The notes under the pieces were generated by a model, which saw only the letters and a program-made list of their open reading frames with translations, made no database searches and was not told where the DNA came from. Positions 1-8,133 of a stretch of 32,909 nt of DNA are shown in pieces; the stretch's first letter is position 1; every line of letters begins with the position of its first letter. The stretch is from assembly GCA_963972425.1 (NCBI GenBank), contig CAXAUF010000034.1:1-32909 (forward strand), written 5' to 3'. Origin of the DNA: Algorimicrobium sp002414705. GTDB taxonomy: Bacteria; Bacteroidota; Bacteroidia; Flavobacteriales; Flavobacteriaceae. The translations under genes and the position numbers were made by a program.

Positions 1-2472
1 ACCAAAATTTCGAGCATCTGGTGCATCTTTATAATTTCCTCGGAAGTTAAAATCAATTCTAAGGACTTTAAAAATATTGCCAACACCAAAGCTATACTCG
101 TAGTAAATTTCATCTGTAGGTGCTACTAAAGGAATATTGGATGGTGCACTTAATGCTATATTATCTGCTGATAAATCTCCCCAAACACCGCGAACACCAA
201 CAATTTCTCGCCAATTTAATTTTCGTAAAAATGGAATTCTAGAAAACAAACGACCGTTAAAATTATGCTCTAAATGCAGAGAGGCATATGTATCAGTTAC
301 AAATTCGTAAAAATTTAATTGAGAAAATGATTTATAAATTGAAAAATAAGATTGATTACCAGGAACCACGCTTAATAAGCCTAATGGTACAGTACCAAAA
401 GTTTTACCAACCTCAACAGTGGAATACAAACGACCCAATCCGCCTAACTGCCATGGCTGAATATACGAAAATTGCAATTTTGTATAATTAAAATCACTGC
501 TAAAAACGTTCTTATCAGCCAATGTGTATTGCGCAAAAATAGAAGCATATGTATCATTTCCATTTCTGCGTTCTACACCATAACCTACCATTTTCCGACC
601 AGGAAAATAGGAAACAGCAAAGGTGCTTTCAAATTGTTGAATTTCAGACGAAATACCTGTAGCCGATTCTGAATCTACATAATCTAAACTAAATGTAGGT
701 GAAGCAGATAACAACGTTCTGTAATCACCTCCTACACGAAATAACACGTTTTTAACAGGTTCAACTTCTATAGCTAGAGCGGTTAAATTAATGTTAGAAA
801 GCTTATCATTTGGTGCTGTAGTAAAAACAGCATTGGACGCTAAACTTCGTCCTAAAACATCTGTTGACGTGGTTAAACTAGCACCAATTTGTTCCACATC
901 TCGCCTGTGGCCTGCGGAAACAATCAATCGGTTTCGTTTGTTTAATAAATACTTGGCAGAAAAACCATATTTTACTTTATCGTCTTTAAAACCATAGGCC
1001 AAAAACCCTTGTAAACGCCATAAATCATTTGGACCAAAATAGGTTCTGGCTCCAGCACGTAAGCGCACACCTTCCACGTCATTATAACCTACTGTTGAGA
1101 AAATTGGGCCATAATCAATATTCAATTCATCGAACTCAATATAACCAGAAGCTAAGACACTTCCTATATTATATAACCTATTAAACTTTTTAACGGTTTT
1201 AAGGGTGTCCAACATTTTATAAATTCCTTGCTCATCATTATTAAGGGCTTCCATACGGTTTGTATCCCAAAAGGTATCTTCGCGGTTGTAAGCATCTAAA
1301 TTATAATCGAAAACTTCTTCTTTGTAGAATTTTTCGTCTTTGGGCTCATTAAACTTATAATTGTCATAAAGTGTAGTTCGTTTACCATAAACACCTCGTG
1401 ACTCTTCTTTTTTATTAAATGTGAAATCTGACATAAAATAATCTCGTTTTATAAGAAAAACTGAATCGTTTAAAACATCAAATTCTTGTTCAATATAAAT
1501 TTCTTTAACCCAATTTATATTCGCGCTCTTGGAAGCTTGCATTTTAATTTGCTTAATGGCAAACGTAGAGTCATTCACCCAAAAATCACCTTTAAAAGTC
1601 AATTCGTTTTTACGTCGTGGATAATATATAATATTGTAACACCATTTATTATCTATAAATGCGCTATCTGCCAAAACGTAATTATAGGTGTTTACACCAG
1701 TTCTGGAAATTGGGCTTACAAAACTTTTATCGAAAAACTTTAGGTAGTTATCATATACATCATATTCTGAATATAAATCTTTAATAAAAGCAATGATACT
1801 CTGGTTATTACTAAAGCCCGAATTTTTATTTCCTAGTAATTCAATCTTTTCTTTGTTAAGCAAATTATCGCCATATACTTTAGCGACTTCTTCGTTTAAA
1901 AAAATAGGCAAATATGTTTTCCCGGTAACTTTGGAGGTGTCTACTTGCTCAAAAATAAACTCCATACCCTTAAATAGATTGCTTTTTACTAATGAACTAT
2001 CGATGGTATTTAAGTCGAATTCTACTTTTTCATATCTATCATATTCGTACTGCTTAAATTGGGATAAGCCATTTTTACGTTTACGCTCCCATATTTTTTG
2101 CAAAATGGCAATAGCTGGGTTTTCTTCAGCTTTTTTAGACTGCTTTCCTGTAACAATAAGTATTTCGTTTAGTGCAGATGCTTCTTCTTCAATGATGAAA
2201 TTTAAATCGTAATTTACCTTCTTCTCTAACGAAATTTCTATGGTTTTGTACCCAACGAAAGAAACAATTAGCGTTGGCCATGTTTTATCAGACTCTAAAT
2301 AAAAACGGCCATTTTCATCGGTTATAGTACCTTCAAAGGAGCCTTTAAAAATAATATTGGCATAAGCTACAGGTTCATTACTTTCATCAAAAACATAGCC
2401 ACTGACCTTTGTTTGGGCGCAAACAAAAACCGTACTGAAGATAAAAACAAAAAAAAGTAGATTAAATTTCAT
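1..2472 (-). CDS. DUF5686 / carboxypeptidase-regulatory-like outer membrane protein (3' end outside window)
   Basis: I read this frame directly on the minus strand from ATG at 2472 to the window edge, 824 codons without a stop. The C-terminus lies outside the window. Residues 1-19 are a signal peptide ending in VFVCAQ. Residues about 20-105 form a CarboxypepD_reg-like beta-sandwich (KVSGYVFDESNEPVAYANI, then FEGTITDENGRF), the usual plug-like start of Bacteroidota surface proteins. The rest has the tyrosine- and aromatic-rich pattern of DUF5686, including YEYDRYEKVEFDLN and FKGDFWVNDSTFAIKQI, and then long alternating strands expected of an outer-membrane barrel. Family members are usually about 830 residues, so little is missing. 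The function is unknown; an outer-membrane location is inferred. It lies 63 bp downstream of pdhB, and a hairpin with a T-tract sits immediately before its ATG, so its expression may depend on readthrough or a very local promoter. Confidence 0.88.
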   Translation of the reverse strand, partial: MKFNLLFFVFIFSTVFVCAQTKVSGYVFDESNEPVAYANIIFKGSFEGTITDENGRFYLESDKTWPTLIVSFVGYKTIEISLEKKVNYDLNFIIEEEASALNEILIVTGKQSKKAEENPAIAILQKIWERKRKNGLSQFKQYEYDRYEKVEFDLNTIDSSLVKSNLFKGMEFIFEQVDTSKVTGKTYLPIFLNEEVAKVYGDNLLNKEKIELLGNKNSGFSNNQSIIAFIKDLYSEYDVYDNYLKFFDKSFVSPISRTGVNTYNYVLADSAFIDNKWCYNIIYYPRRKNELTFKGDFWVNDSTFAIKQIKMQASKSANINWVKEIYIEQEFDVLNDSVFLIKRDYFMSDFTFNKKEESRGVYGKRTTLYDNYKFNEPKDEKFYKEEVFDYNLDAYNREDTFWDTNRMEALNNDEQGIYKMLDTLKTVKKFNRLYNIGSVLASGYIEFDELNIDYGPIFSTVGYNDVEGVRLRAGARTYFGPNDLWRLQGFLAYGFKDDKVKYGFSAKYLLNKRNRLIVSAGHRRDVEQIGASLTTSTDVLGRSLASNAVFTTAPNDKLSNINLTALAIEVEPVKNVLFRVGGDYRTLLSASPTFSLDYVDSESATGISSEIQQFESTFAVSYFPGRKMVGYGVERRNGNDTYASIFAQYTLADKNVFSSDFNYTKLQFSYIQPWQLGGLGRLYSTVEVGKTFGTVPLGLLSVVPGNQSYFSIYKSFSQLNFYEFVTDTYASLHLEHNFNGRLFSRIPFLRKLNWREIVGVRGVWGDLSADNIALSAPSNIPLVAPTDEIYYEYSFGVGNIFKVLRIDFNFRGNYKDAPDARNFG

Positions 2473-2475
2473 AAG

Positions 2476-2513
2476 GAAAAAAAACTTCATCAACAATCTA
2501 GCCAATGAAGTTT
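2476..2513 (-). terminator. Hairpin plus T-tract between pdhB and the DUF5686 gene
   Basis: On the minus strand a perfect 9-bp stem (AAACTTCAT 2482-2490 with ATGAAGTTT 2505-2513) and a 14-nt loop is followed by a run of T. It fits an intrinsic terminator for pdhB. The T-run stops only a few bases before the next ATG at 2472, so it could also act as a leader attenuator. Confidence 0.6.
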
Positions 2514-2535
2514 ATTAAACGTAAAATATACGTAT

Positions 2536-3513
2536 TTATTTATACATCACTTTTTTTACAGCCTTAATTACATCTGTATGGTTTGGTAACCACTCCTCTA
2601 AAAGAACAGGTGAATAAGGTGCAGGTGTATCTGCTGTGTTTATTTTTACAACTGGTGCATCTAGATAATCAAATGCTTCCGATTGTACTAAATAGGTTAT
2701 ATCAGTCGCTACATTTCCGAAAGGCCATGCTTCTTCTAATACCACTAAACGGTTTGTTTTTTTAACCGATTTTAAAATAGCTTCGCGATCCATAGGTCTC
2801 ACGGTTCGTAAATCAATAATTTCACAAGAAATACCGTCTTTAGCCAATTCATCTGCTGCTATATAAGCTTCTTTAATAATTTTACCGAAAGAGACGATAG
2901 TAACATCTGTGCCTTCGCGCTTAATTTCGGCAACGCCTAACGGAATGGTGTATTCGCCTTCTGGCACCTCACCTTTATCACCATACATTTGCTCACTTTC
3001 CATAAATATAACTGGATCGTTATCACGAATAGCTGCTTTTAATAAACCTTTGGCATCATAGGGATTGGAAGGAACTACCACTTTTAAACCTGGTGTGTTG
3101 GCAAACCAGCTTTCAAAAGCTTGCGAGTGTGTAGCTGCTAACTGACCAGCAGAAGCCGTTGGTCCACGAAAAACAATTGGACACGGAAACTGTCCACCAG
3201 ACATTTGTCTGATTTTCGCTGCATTATTTATAATTTGATCAATACCAACTAATGAGAAATTAAACGTCATATATTCCACAATAGGTCTATTTCCTGTCAT
3301 GGTGGATCCAATAGCTATTCCTGCAAAACCAAGTTCAGCAATTGGTGTATCGATAACACGTTTTGGACCAAATTCATCAAGCATACCTTTAGATGCTTTG
3401 TATGCACCATTATACTCGGCAACTTCCTCACCCATTAAATAAACACTTTCGTCACGACGCATTTCTTCGCTCATGGCTTCACAGATCGCTTCTCTAAATT
3501 GTATTGTCTTCAT
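2536..3513 (-). CDS. pdhB: Pyruvate dehydrogenase complex E1 component, beta subunit
   Basis: The 325-residue product is the beta chain of the thiamine-diphosphate-dependent E1 enzyme. With E1 alpha it decarboxylates pyruvate and acetylates the E2 lipoyl domain in the cytoplasm. Residues about 4-180 form the transketolase pyrimidine-binding domain (MGEEVAEYNGAYKASKG, PIAELGFAGIAIG, FRGPTASAGQLAATHSQ). Residues about 195-318 form the transketolase C-terminal domain (IDLRTVRPMDREAI, VVLEEAWPFGNVATDI). Length is normal for E1 beta. The E1 alpha and E2 genes are not in this window. A perfect TAnnTTTG -7 box lies 25-32 bp upstream of the ATG on the minus strand. A branched-chain 2-oxoacid E1 beta is the only near alternative. 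Confidence 0.93.
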   Translation of the reverse strand: MKTIQFREAICEAMSEEMRRDESVYLMGEEVAEYNGAYKASKGMLDEFGPKRVIDTPIAELGFAGIAIGSTMTGNRPIVEYMTFNFSLVGIDQIINNAAKIRQMSGGQFPCPIVFRGPTASAGQLAATHSQAFESWFANTPGLKVVVPSNPYDAKGLLKAAIRDNDPVIFMESEQMYGDKGEVPEGEYTIPLGVAEIKREGTDVTIVSFGKIIKEAYIAADELAKDGISCEIIDLRTVRPMDREAILKSVKKTNRLVVLEEAWPFGNVATDITYLVQSEAFDYLDAPVVKINTADTPAPYSPVLLEEWLPNHTDVIKAVKKVMYK

Positions 3514-3537
3514 TTATTTATCTTAAATTACGAACTA

Positions 3538-3545
3538 CAAAAATA
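3538..3545 (-). promoter_or_regulatory. -7 box of the pdhB promoter (Bacteroidota type)
   Basis: Read on the minus strand this is TATTTTTG, a perfect match to the TAnnTTTG consensus. Transcription would start near 3532, giving a leader of about 19 nt before the ATG at 3513. I did not find a clear -33 TTTG. Confidence 0.55.
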
Positions 3546-3586
3546 ACAATAAATAAAAAACTATACTCTAATCTTCTATTTAAAAA

Positions 3587-3608
3587 TTTACTATGCACGC
3601 ATAGTAAA
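3587..3608. promoter_or_regulatory. 22-bp palindromic operator between pdhB and etfBA
   Basis: Arms TTTACTATGC and GCATAGTAAA are perfect reverse complements around a central AC. The site lies in the divergent intergenic region, 74 bp from the pdhB start and 67 bp from the etfB start. Size and symmetry fit a dimeric repressor such as a MarR or TetR family protein; the regulator is not in this window. Confidence 0.5.
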
Positions 3609-3675
3609 AATTCAAAATAAAATAATTAACTTCGTAACCTGAAAAAAGTATACTTTTTAATATAAATATATAGAT

Positions 3676-4422
3676 ATGAAAATACTAGTATGTATTAGTC
3701 ATGTACCTGATACGACTTCCAAAATTAATTTTACTGATAGTGATACTAAATTTGACACGACTGGTGTACAATTTGTAATTAACCCAAATGATGAATTTGG
3801 TTTAACACGCGCTATGTGGTTTAAAGAAAAACAAGGAGCAAATGTTACCGTTGTAAATGTAGGTGGACCAGAAACGGAACCAACATTACGTAAAGCTTTA
3901 GCTATTGGTGCAGATAACGCAATTCGTGTAAACACCGAAGCCAAGGATGGTTTTCAAGTTGCTAAACAATTAGCACAAGTAGTAAAAGATGGCGGTTACG
4001 ATTTAGTAATTGCTGGCCGTGAATCTATTGATTATAATGGTGGTATGGTTCCAGGAATGTTAGCTGGTTTAACGGGTGCTAACTTTGTAACCAATTGCAT
4101 CAGCCTAGAAGTTGATGGAGACAAAGCAACGGCTATGCGTGAAATTGATGGTGGTAAAGAAACAGTTTCCACAAGTTTACCTTTAGTGATTGGTGGTCAA
4201 AAAGGGTTAGTAGAAGAAAGCGATTTACGCATTCCAAACATGCGTGGAATTATGATGGCTAGAAAAAAACCGTTGGATGTTAAAGAACCTATTGACGCAG
4301 GAACTGAAACGGCTTCTGTTAAATTTGAAAAACCAGCTCCAAAAGGCGCTGTTAAATTAATAGATGCTGATAATGTGGACGAATTAATAAACTTACTTCA
4401 TAACGAAGCTAAAGTTATTTAA
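3676..4422 (+). CDS. etfB: Electron transfer flavoprotein, beta subunit
   Basis: The 248-residue product is the small ETF subunit. The EtfAB heterodimer takes electrons from acyl-CoA dehydrogenases through FAD and passes them toward ETF:quinone oxidoreductase. The opening MKILVCISHVPDTTSKINF and the stretches NPNDEFGLTRAMWFKE, LAIGADNAIRV and VIAGRESIDYNGGMVPGML are typical of EtfB, including the adenine-nucleotide-binding segment. The closing part (SLPLVIGGQKGLVEESDLRIPN, MMARKKPLD) carries the usual EtfB signature. A TACTTTTT sequence (7 of 8 against TAnnTTTG) lies about 25 bp upstream of the ATG. It is divergent from pdhB, with a 22-bp palindrome in the shared region, and pairs with etfA 116 bp downstream. 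Confidence 0.95.
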   Translation: MKILVCISHVPDTTSKINFTDSDTKFDTTGVQFVINPNDEFGLTRAMWFKEKQGANVTVVNVGGPETEPTLRKALAIGADNAIRVNTEAKDGFQVAKQLAQVVKDGGYDLVIAGRESIDYNGGMVPGMLAGLTGANFVTNCISLEVDGDKATAMREIDGGKETVSTSLPLVIGGQKGLVEESDLRIPNMRGIMMARKKPLDVKEPIDAGTETASVKFEKPAPKGAVKLIDADNVDELINLLHNEAKVI

Positions 4423-4538
4423 TTCCTACCTTAACTCCTCTGAAAAAAGGGGATTTATTGTGTGAAATTTAAACCATTAACTAAATTCATTTTATGCTTT
4501 TTATTAAAAAGAGCTTTGATGAAAAAAAATAAAATTTT

Positions 4539-5498
4539 ATGTCAGTTTTAGTATATACAGAATTCGAACAAGGAAAATTTAAAAAAACCGCTTTAGAGGT
4601 TGCATCCTATGCAAAAGCTGTTGCGGACCAAATGGGCACAACAGTAACCGCTATTACGTTTAACGCTGATGACACAAGTATACTTGGAAATCATGGTGTT
4701 GATAAAGTATTAAAAGTTAATACTAGTAATTTAGAGACGTTTAATGCCAATGGGTATGCTAGTGCTATTTCTCAAGCTGCTAAAAACGAAGGTGCCAAAG
4801 TTGTCATTGTTAGCTCTAGCGCAGACAGCAAATATTTAGCCCCTTTATTAGCTAATAATTTAGATGCTGGTTATGCTTCCAATGTGGTAGAGGCGCCTTC
4901 AAGCGTATCTCCATTTACAGTTAAACGTACAGCATTTACCAACAAAGCATTTAATATGACAACCATTGATACCGAAGTGAAATTGGTTGGTGTGTCTCAA
5001 AACTCTTACGGTGTGAAAGAAAATTCGGCTAGCGCAACTGCCGAAGATTTTTCACCTAGCGTTCCAGAACTAGGCGTTCATGTGGATTCGGTTGATAAAG
5101 TTACAGGTCAAGTAACCATTGCAGATGCCGAAATAGTAGTTTCTGCTGGTCGTGGATTAAAAGGCCCAGAAAATTGGGGAATGATTGAAGAATTAGCGTC
5201 AGTTTTAGGTGCAGCAACAGCATGCTCTAAACCAGTAAGTGATTTAGGTTGGAGACCACATGGCGAACACGTTGGTCAAACAGGTAAACCAGTTGCTTCT
5301 AATTTATATATAGCTATTGGAATTTCTGGTGCTATCCAGCATTTAGCAGGTATTAACGCATCCAAAGTTAAAGTTGTTATCAATACAGATCCAGAAGCGC
5401 CTTTCTTTAAAGCTGCGGATTACGGAATTGTCGGTGATGCTTTCGAAGTAGTTCCAAAATTTATAGAAAAATTAAAGGAATTTAAAGCGCAACAGTAA
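4539..5498 (+). CDS. etfA: Electron transfer flavoprotein, alpha subunit
   Basis: The 319-residue product is the FAD-carrying ETF subunit, partner of the EtfB encoded just upstream. The N-terminal half (residues 1-190) is the ETF alpha/beta Rossmann-like domain. The C-terminal half is the FAD domain, with VSAGRGLKGPENWGMIEEL, LGAATACSKPVSDLGW, EHVGQTGKPVASNLYIAIG and SGAIQHLAGI, the family's diagnostic FAD-binding stretch. Length matches bacterial EtfA. The gap to etfB has no clear terminator, so the two are probably one operon. A long stem-loop follows the gene. Role in beta-oxidation or amino-acid catabolism is from family knowledge. Confidence 0.95.
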   Translation: MSVLVYTEFEQGKFKKTALEVASYAKAVADQMGTTVTAITFNADDTSILGNHGVDKVLKVNTSNLETFNANGYASAISQAAKNEGAKVVIVSSSADSKYLAPLLANNLDAGYASNVVEAPSSVSPFTVKRTAFTNKAFNMTTIDTEVKLVGVSQNSYGVKENSASATAEDFSPSVPELGVHVDSVDKVTGQVTIADAEIVVSAGRGLKGPENWGMIEELASVLGAATACSKPVSDLGWRPHGEHVGQTGKPVASNLYIAIGISGAIQHLAGINASKVKVVINTDPEAPFFKAADYGIVGDAFEVVPKFIEKLKEFKAQQ

Positions 5499-5525
5499 AA
5501 ATATATTTTTTAAATTGTACCTTTA

Positions 5526-5610
5526 AAAGGACTGTTTAAATTAGTGTAAAATACTAAATCTGTTTATTACAGTTTGGTAAAGTCCTAATTTAAACAGTTC
5601 TTTGTTTTTT
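5526..5610 (+). terminator. Long imperfect hairpin after etfA
   Basis: Outer arms 5526-5543 and 5586-5603 pair over 18 bp with one wobble. The inner part (ACTAAATCTG with CAGTTTGGT) continues the stem to a short loop, and a T-rich tract follows. It is probably the end of the etfBA transcript, although the stem is much longer than a normal intrinsic terminator. Confidence 0.5.
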
Positions 5611-5618
5611 AATTTACC

Positions 5619-6233
5619 ATGAGTTTAGTACGACTAAAAATAAAAGGAATTTCATATAGCCAAACGCAAAATGGCGCCTACGCATTAATATTAAATGAGG
5701 TAGATGGTGATAGAAAGTTGCCCATTGTAATTGGCGCTTTTGAAGCACAATCTATCGCCATTGCTTTGGAAAAAGAAATCCGTCCTCCCAGACCACTTAC
5801 ACACGATTTATTTAAAAATTTCGCTGACCGTTTTGATATTGTTGTTAAGCAAGTTATCATTCATAAATTGGTAGATGGTGTTTTTTATTCAAGCATTATT
5901 TGCGAACGCGATAACGTTGAAGAAATAATTGATGCCAGAACAAGTGATGCTATTGCTTTAGCACTTCGTTTTCAGGCTCCTATTTTCACTTACAAGAACA
6001 TTTTAGATAAAGCGGGAATCTATTTAAAGATTAATCCAGAAGATGAAGATGACTCTGAAGAAGACAGTATTCTAGTTGATGACCTAATTGCTGAAGAACT
6101 AGAAACAGGAAGCGTTCAAGAAAATTACAAAGGAAAAACACTTGAGGAACTTCACAATATACTAGATGAAGCCGTTGCCAACGAAGATTACGAAAAGGCT
6201 GCTAAAGTAAGAGACGAAATATCTAAAAGATAA
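5619..6233 (+). CDS. Bifunctional nuclease family protein (BFN/DUF151) with UVR motif
   Basis: The 204-residue product starts with the BFN domain (residues about 1-135): the hallmark LPIVIGAFEAQSIAIALE is at residues 32-49, followed by RPLTHDLF and later DARTSDAIALALRFQAPIF. Characterised members cut DNA and RNA, but the role in Bacteroidota is not settled. Residues about 165-200 form a UVR-like helical pair (LEELHNILDEAVANEDYEKA, AKVRDEI), also seen in UvrB and ClpC, linked to the BFN domain by an acidic stretch (PEDEDDSEED). This two-part layout is the usual one in Bacteroidota. The ATG directly follows the long etfA hairpin. The nucleoside transporter gene starts 16 bp downstream, so co-transcription is likely. 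Confidence 0.88.
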   Translation: MSLVRLKIKGISYSQTQNGAYALILNEVDGDRKLPIVIGAFEAQSIAIALEKEIRPPRPLTHDLFKNFADRFDIVVKQVIIHKLVDGVFYSSIICERDNVEEIIDARTSDAIALALRFQAPIFTYKNILDKAGIYLKINPEDEDDSEEDSILVDDLIAEELETGSVQENYKGKTLEELHNILDEAVANEDYEKAAKVRDEISKR

Positions 6234-6249
6234 ACTAACTAACCACCTT

Positions 6250-7971
6250 ATGAAAAAGCTATTTTTAGCATTAACAGCTATAATTTTTTCTATTTCGGCC
6301 TTAAAGGCTCAAGATATTTCTAAAAAATGGCAATTTCAATCTGTTCACAATAATGTAGGTCAAACTGCTTTTTCTGTCGACCCTTACACAGATATTTTAG
6401 ATCTTAATGCTGGTGAATTTAATTTTTCATTTAAAGAAAATGATTCCATAAGTGCTTCTGGTGATTATATGCATCAGAATAATTTATTAGTATTTTTCTA
6501 TACCAAACCTGTTGATACCTTAAAACGATACAAAATAACAGAACTTACAGATTCTACTCTTGTATTTACAGAAAAAGATCGCGTATATAGATTTACAGCT
6601 GCCAAAACAATTGAAGAAGCAAGCCTACTAACTGCTACCATAGATGAAAACGCTATTAAACCAAGTGAAGGCTTTTCGTTTACAAGCCTTTGGCGTGGTG
6701 TTTTAGGAATGGTTTCATTAATTTTTATTGCTTTTCTTTTTAGCAGTAACAGACGTGCCGTAAATTGGAAAACCGTTGCTATTGGTTTAGCGTTTCAATT
6801 AATTATTGCCATTGGTGTATTAAAAGTACCTTTTATTCAGAGTGCTTTTGAGGGAATTGGCGGACTGTTTATTAGCATTCTAGATTTTACACGTGCTGGA
6901 AGTAAATTCTTGTTTGAAGGTCTTGTTGTTGACATGGATACTTTCGGCTTTATTTTTGCCTTTCAAGTGTTACCAACCATTATATTCTTTTCTGCTTTAA
7001 CGTCAGTTTTGTTTTATTTAGGTATCATTCAACGTGCCGTAAAACTTATGGCTATGCTATTAACGAAACTTCTAAAAATTTCAGGGGCAGAAAGTTTAAG
7101 TGTAGCAGGTAATATATTTTTAGGTCAAACCGAAGCACCACTTCTTATTAAAGCCTATTTAGAAAAAATGACAAAATCAGAGATGCTTTTGGTCATGATT
7201 GGTGGTATGGCAACCGTTGCAGGAGCTGTACTTGCTGCATACATTGGCTTTTTAGGCGGTGATGATCCAGCGTTACGCTTGGTATATGCAAAACATTTAT
7301 TAGCAGCATCAGTAATGGCAGCTCCTGGCGCTATTGTTATTTCAAAAATACTCTATCCTCAAACCGAAGAAATTAATACAGACGTATCCGTTTCTTCTGA
7401 AAAAATAGGATCTAACATACTGGATGCTATTGCTAATGGAACTACAGAGGGTCTGCGTCTAGCCGTAAACGTTGGAGCTATGCTTTTAGTTTTTGTTGCA
7501 TTTATTGCTATGTTGAATGGTATTTTAGGATGGATTGGCGAATTTTCAACAGTAAATACTTGGATGGCAGAAAACACACCATATCCTGCCCTTTCACTAG
7601 AAGCCATTTTAGGAACAATTTTCGCACCACTTATGTGGCTTATTGGTGTTGCTACAGAAGATATCATGATGATGGGACAATTACTAGGTATTAAATTAGC
7701 TGCTAGTGAGTTTGTTGGTTACATTCAATTAGCCGATTTAAAAAATGTAGCAAACGAGGTACATCTTAATTACAATAAATCCATTATTATGGCCACCTAT
7801 ATGCTTTGTGGATTTGCTAATTTTGCATCTATAGGAATTCAAATTGGTGGTATTGGATCTTTAGCACCAGGGCAGCGAAAAACGTTATCCGAATTCGGAA
7901 TTAAAGCCTTAATTGGTGGAACTATCGCGTCTTTAATTTCTGCAACTATTGCAGGAATGATAATTGGATAA
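6250..7971 (+). CDS. CNT-family nucleoside transporter with periplasmic lipocalin-like N-terminal domain
   Basis: The 573-residue product has three parts. Residues 1-20 are a signal sequence (ending ISALKAQ). Residues about 21-125 are a soluble beta-rich domain resembling a lipocalin (ISKKWQFQSV, LDLNAGEFNFSFKENDSIS). From about residue 145 it is a multi-span transporter of the concentrative NupC type. Family motifs are NIFLGQTEAPLLIKAYLE, MIGGMATVAGAVLAAYIGF, and near the end CGFANFASIGIQIGGIGSLA, the nucleoside- and cation-binding segments. It should import nucleosides with H+ or Na+. Plain NupC is about 400 residues, so the extra N-terminal domain is the odd part. It lies 16 bp after the BFN gene. 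Which nucleoside it carries cannot be read from sequence. Confidence 0.9.
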   Translation: MKKLFLALTAIIFSISALKAQDISKKWQFQSVHNNVGQTAFSVDPYTDILDLNAGEFNFSFKENDSISASGDYMHQNNLLVFFYTKPVDTLKRYKITELTDSTLVFTEKDRVYRFTAAKTIEEASLLTATIDENAIKPSEGFSFTSLWRGVLGMVSLIFIAFLFSSNRRAVNWKTVAIGLAFQLIIAIGVLKVPFIQSAFEGIGGLFISILDFTRAGSKFLFEGLVVDMDTFGFIFAFQVLPTIIFFSALTSVLFYLGIIQRAVKLMAMLLTKLLKISGAESLSVAGNIFLGQTEAPLLIKAYLEKMTKSEMLLVMIGGMATVAGAVLAAYIGFLGGDDPALRLVYAKHLLAASVMAAPGAIVISKILYPQTEEINTDVSVSSEKIGSNILDAIANGTTEGLRLAVNVGAMLLVFVAFIAMLNGILGWIGEFSTVNTWMAENTPYPALSLEAILGTIFAPLMWLIGVATEDIMMMGQLLGIKLAASEFVGYIQLADLKNVANEVHLNYNKSIIMATYMLCGFANFASIGIQIGGIGSLAPGQRKTLSEFGIKALIGGTIASLISATIAGMIIG

Positions 7972-8103
7972 AAAAGCCCTTTTGTCCTTCGGATATTTTA
8001 CCAAAGGAAAAAATAGTTGATAAACTATTTGTATTTTAGATTTATATTACACCTAAATAAACCCTTGTTTTATTATTTTTACACTTAATAATTTTAAATA
8101 TTT

Positions 8104-8118
8104 CTTCCCTTAGGGAAG
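8104..8118. promoter_or_regulatory. Short palindrome in the thyA leader
   Basis: Arms CTTCCCT and AGGGAAG flank a single T, ending 15 bp before the thyA ATG. It could be an operator or a small leader hairpin near the ribosome-binding region. No known regulator is suggested. Confidence 0.25.
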
Positions 8119-8133
8119 ACGGCAGTTGGGCTT

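Noticed and set aside
791..2212. Plus-strand open frames at 791-997, 1486-1743 and 1793-2212
   Set aside because: They are antisense to the long DUF5686 frame, which has a signal peptide and domain pattern; the plus-strand products have no recognisable features.
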